Positions 61,783 through 64,000 of a stretch of 64,000 nt of DNA are shown piece after piece (position 1 is the first letter of the stretch; each line of letters begins with the position of its first letter). The position numbers and the translations under genes were made by a program. The DNA is taken from the NCBI GenBank assembly GCA_021151695.1, contig JAGKWU010000010.1, forward strand, positions 294,692-358,691. Reading direction: 5' to 3'. The notes under the pieces are model-generated. The model was given only the letters and a program-made list of their open reading frames with translations. It was not told the DNA's origin and made no database searches. The DNA comes from Cellvibrionaceae bacterium. GTDB taxonomy: Bacteria > Pseudomonadota > Gammaproteobacteria > Pseudomonadales > Cellvibrionaceae.

Positions 61783-63576
61783 ATGGAGCTTTCCACATCA
61801 GTAATGGCAGGATTTTTTATAAAAAATATAGATAAAATAATGCCGATTATTAGAAAAACATATAGTTCTGTAGATGAAAACTTAAAGTACTCTTTAGGTT
61901 TAATCTACGATACTTATTTGTATGGTGTTTACGATAAATACTCTAGAAGCAAATCATTTTTTATTAGAAGTCAGTCTGTTGACATGTATGATTATTATGT
62001 CCCGATAAGTATTTCATGTGGTCACACTTCAATTAATGAGCCTAGTATAGATAATGTGCTTAAATATTCTCGTTATTTGGTTATTACGGGTACGGGAGGG
62101 TGCGGTAAATCTGTTTTAATGCGGCATTTGCTTCTTGATTGTATCCGTAGTTGTCAGTATGTCCCTGTAATGATAGAGCTAAGAGATGTAAATGAGGGGG
62201 TTGCATCGCTAGATGGCTTGATTGCTGAAGCATTTGGTAAGTTTGGTTTTGATATAAAGCCTGAGTTTATTGAAAAGGCGAAAAAGTCTGGGCAATTCTT
62301 GTTTCTTCTCGATGGGTATGATGAGGTAAATCACTCTGATAGGAAAAAATTAATTAAAGATATAAAGAGGCTTATTAATAGATGCCCGTTGTGCCCGTTG
62401 ATTTTGTCGACTCGTCCGGATGAGATATTTCATGGGATTGATGAGTTCGATATTTTTTTTGTTGATCCGCTTAGTCTTGGTTCTGCTGCTCTATTGGTCG
62501 ATAAGCTTCCATACGATATCGAGATAAAGAAGAAGTTTAAAGAAGCATTGATTAAAGAATTGTTTGAAAAGCACGAGTCATTTCTATCAAATCCTTTATT
62601 ATTAACAATTATGTTGATGACTTATAGTGAAAATGCAGATATACCAACAAAATTGAGCGTTTTTTATCAGCAATCTTACGAAGTTCTTTTTCAAAAACAT
62701 GACGCAAATAAAGGTGGCTATCTTCGCGATCGCTATACCAATTTGGATATTCAGGATTTTGCGCGAGTGTTTTCGTTGTTTTCTTTATTAGCCTACGATA
62801 AACGCTTATTTAGAATGTCTAGAATTTCATGTTTGACATTTATAGAGAAGAGTGCGGGCGCGATAAATAATCACTTTTCCTTTGATGGATATCTTTCGGA
62901 TCTCTTGGAGTCGACTTGTCTGTTGGTTGAGGATGGGCTTGATTTATCTTACACTCATAGATCATTTCAGGAGTATTTTGTTGCATGTTATATAGCAAGT
63001 GCTGTTCCCGAGGTTCAGAAAAGACTAATTGAAAAGTATGCAGTTAATGTAGAGTCTGATAACGTTATTTCTTTATTGTATGAAATGAATCCTGATTTGG
63101 TCGAGAGGTATTATTTGATACCTAAATACAGTCGTTTATTTGAATTTCTTGGCGTTGTTAAAAAAATTGGGAAAAGGCATTTGCTGAGATATTTAAAATT
63201 GTATTACGATAAAATTGGTATTATGGAAGATGAGGGTGAGTATTCGATATGTGCTTTTCCGAATTCAAGTGATGACGACGATAAAATTATGGTGGTAAGG
63301 TTTTCATATAATGTGATTATCCGTGATGAGATTGTTGTTGTTTGGGATTTGAAGTCAGTATATGAAAAGTATTTAGGTAATCATCCAGGGGATACAGTCG
63401 ACGTTGAGTTTTGGCTTTCTAAAATTAATACGAGATCTCCCTTTTTTGTTGAGCTTTGTAATTCAGGGGATTGGCTGTCATTAAAGTATCTTCAAAACAT
63501 TTATGATTTATTTTTAAGGCTAAAGCGAAAGCATGAAAATCCATCTAGGAATCTTGAAAATCTTTTGGGGTGGTAG
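61783..63576 (+). CDS. NACHT-family NTPase, probable anti-phage defence protein
   Basis: 597 residues, AT-rich, start ATG 61783 behind 'TTGAGGTATA'. An N-terminal helical region (1-95) has no recognised effector. The NACHT domain has Walker A G103-S110 ('GTGGCGKS'), Walker B 'FLFLLDGYDE' (172-181) with the paired acidic residues typical of NACHT, sensor 'LILSTRPDE', and a winged-helix motif 'YTHRSFQEYFVA' (390-401). The C-terminal part (about 410-597) has no recognised repeats and is short, as in the bacterial NACHT proteins with a small C-terminal domain shown to block phages. It is a single gene flanked by an IS relic and a strong terminator. Confidence 0.85.
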   Translation: MELSTSVMAGFFIKNIDKIMPIIRKTYSSVDENLKYSLGLIYDTYLYGVYDKYSRSKSFFIRSQSVDMYDYYVPISISCGHTSINEPSIDNVLKYSRYLVITGTGGCGKSVLMRHLLLDCIRSCQYVPVMIELRDVNEGVASLDGLIAEAFGKFGFDIKPEFIEKAKKSGQFLFLLDGYDEVNHSDRKKLIKDIKRLINRCPLCPLILSTRPDEIFHGIDEFDIFFVDPLSLGSAALLVDKLPYDIEIKKKFKEALIKELFEKHESFLSNPLLLTIMLMTYSENADIPTKLSVFYQQSYEVLFQKHDANKGGYLRDRYTNLDIQDFARVFSLFSLLAYDKRLFRMSRISCLTFIEKSAGAINNHFSFDGYLSDLLESTCLLVEDGLDLSYTHRSFQEYFVACYIASAVPEVQKRLIEKYAVNVESDNVISLLYEMNPDLVERYYLIPKYSRLFEFLGVVKKIGKRHLLRYLKLYYDKIGIMEDEGEYSICAFPNSSDDDDKIMVVRFSYNVIIRDEIVVVWDLKSVYEKYLGNHPGDTVDVEFWLSKINTRSPFFVELCNSGDWLSLKYLQNIYDLFLRLKRKHENPSRNLENLLGW

Positions 63577-63627
63577 GCTAAAAAGGGGCGGAGGGATTTA
63601 ATTTAGATCAGCTTTCTATCTTCTTAA

Positions 63628-63653
63628 ACAACGCGGCCTTCCGGCCGCGTTGT
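63628..63653. terminator. Bidirectional stem-loop terminator
   Basis: A perfect 11-bp stem 'ACAACGCGGCC/GGCCGCGTTGT' with a 4-base loop, between the convergent NACHT and 63658-63963 genes. Confidence 0.82.
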
Positions 63654-63657
63654 CTCT

Positions 63658-63963
63658 CTAACCCAAACTCTTATCACAAAACTCCTGCACCCGGTACATC
63701 AAATCCGCGAGGCCATAAAGTGCTTGTTGGGGTAAATCCAGATCGTGGTGGATGTTGCTTAGCAGGCAGCTGACCAGGTGGACATCTTCTCGTAGCTGGT
63801 GCTTTGCGTCTTTTTCTACTTCGTAACCTATATGCTGCAACAGTCTTCCATCGGGGGCGATGATGTTAATGCTGCTTTGTAGATAAAAAGCGTGTTGATA
63901 ATCGTCGAGGGTGATATTGCAGGTTGATTTGGTGCCGTGCACCAGATGGGTAATATTGTCCAT
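63658..63963 (-). CDS. Conserved-looking hypothetical protein
   Basis: 101 residues with an N-terminal beta-rich part ('ITLDDYQHAFYLQSSINII') and a helical C-terminal part ('DVHLVSCLLSNIHHDL', 'ALYGLADLMYRVQEFCD'). Its composition returns to that of the host chromosome, so it marks the right edge of the AT-rich island. No signal peptide, membrane helix or known motif is recognised. Confidence 0.65.
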   Translation of the reverse strand: MDNITHLVHGTKSTCNITLDDYQHAFYLQSSINIIAPDGRLLQHIGYEVEKDAKHQLREDVHLVSCLLSNIHHDLDLPQQALYGLADLMYRVQEFCDKSLG

Positions 63964-64000
63964 AATTTACTCTCACAATGCGGATATTTTTACCGCCCAC

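Overview
The window looks like a chromosomal segment of a polysaccharide-degrading gammaproteobacterium of the Cellvibrio/Saccharophagus kind. This is inferred from the many c-di-GMP and hybrid-kinase proteins, the large TonB-dependent receptors, the secreted glycosidases (GH13 amylase with Ser/Ala/Thr-rich linkers and starch-binding modules, GH2, GH105, GH51) and the dispersed palindromic intergenic repeats. No ribosomal RNA is present. One tRNA-Arg(ACG) gene is seen. GC is moderate (about 50-55% by eye) except in clearly AT-rich accessory stretches at about 6.1-7.3 kb and 59.7-63.6 kb.

Layout. (1) 0-5.4 kb: the end of a chemotaxis-type signalling operon with stop/start overlaps: CheR, a stand-alone CheB-like receiver that has lost its phospho-acceptor, a receiver-EAL phosphodiesterase and a hybrid kinase with PAS, receiver and HPt domains. 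(2) 5.4-10.9 kb: small accessory genes (SnoaL-like, a possible HEPN protein, cupin, alpha/beta hydrolase, EF-hand protein, GNAT) and a methyltransferase relic. (3) 10.9-27.7 kb: a sensory block holding a PAS/GAF/GGDEF/EAL protein, a kinase whose periplasmic sensor is a YfiR-like domain, two tandem paralogous TonB-dependent receptors (the first behind a possible Fur box), a pair of citrate-synthase-fold proteins with altered catalytic positions, an orphan solute-binding protein and a receiver-receiver-PAS-GGDEF-EAL protein. (4) 27.8-35.9 kb: an acetolactate-synthase-like enzyme, a secreted alpha-amylase, a ParE-type toxin-antitoxin pair, a Bcr/CflA-type MFS pump, a PNPOx-like protein and tRNA-Arg with a duplicated 3' end.

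(5) 36.1-44.9 kb: a uronic-acid glycan locus: secreted GH2, a TIGR01782-type TonB receptor broken by a frameshift, GH105, a FadR-type GntR regulator and mannonate dehydratase UxuA. The glycosidases would release (unsaturated) uronic acids and UxuA would feed them into the hexuronate pathway, with the GntR protein as the likely local regulator. (6) 45-59.3 kb: an RlpA-like lipoprotein, small membrane proteins, an RND efflux pair, a GH51 arabinofuranosidase and an arsenate-resistance operon arsR-gapdh-arsJ.

(7) 59.7-63.6 kb: an AT-rich island of same-strand genes separated by attC-like sequences, carrying a membrane protein with a tiny partner ORF, a TM2/zinc-ribbon protein and a HEPN-like protein. 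It continues past a relic IS3 transposase end to a bacterial NACHT NTPase of the type known from anti-phage defence. This is the strongest candidate for an unusual accessory system. Other points of note are the pseudo-receiver, the pseudo-citrate-synthase pair and the YfiR-kinase/TonB-receptor array.
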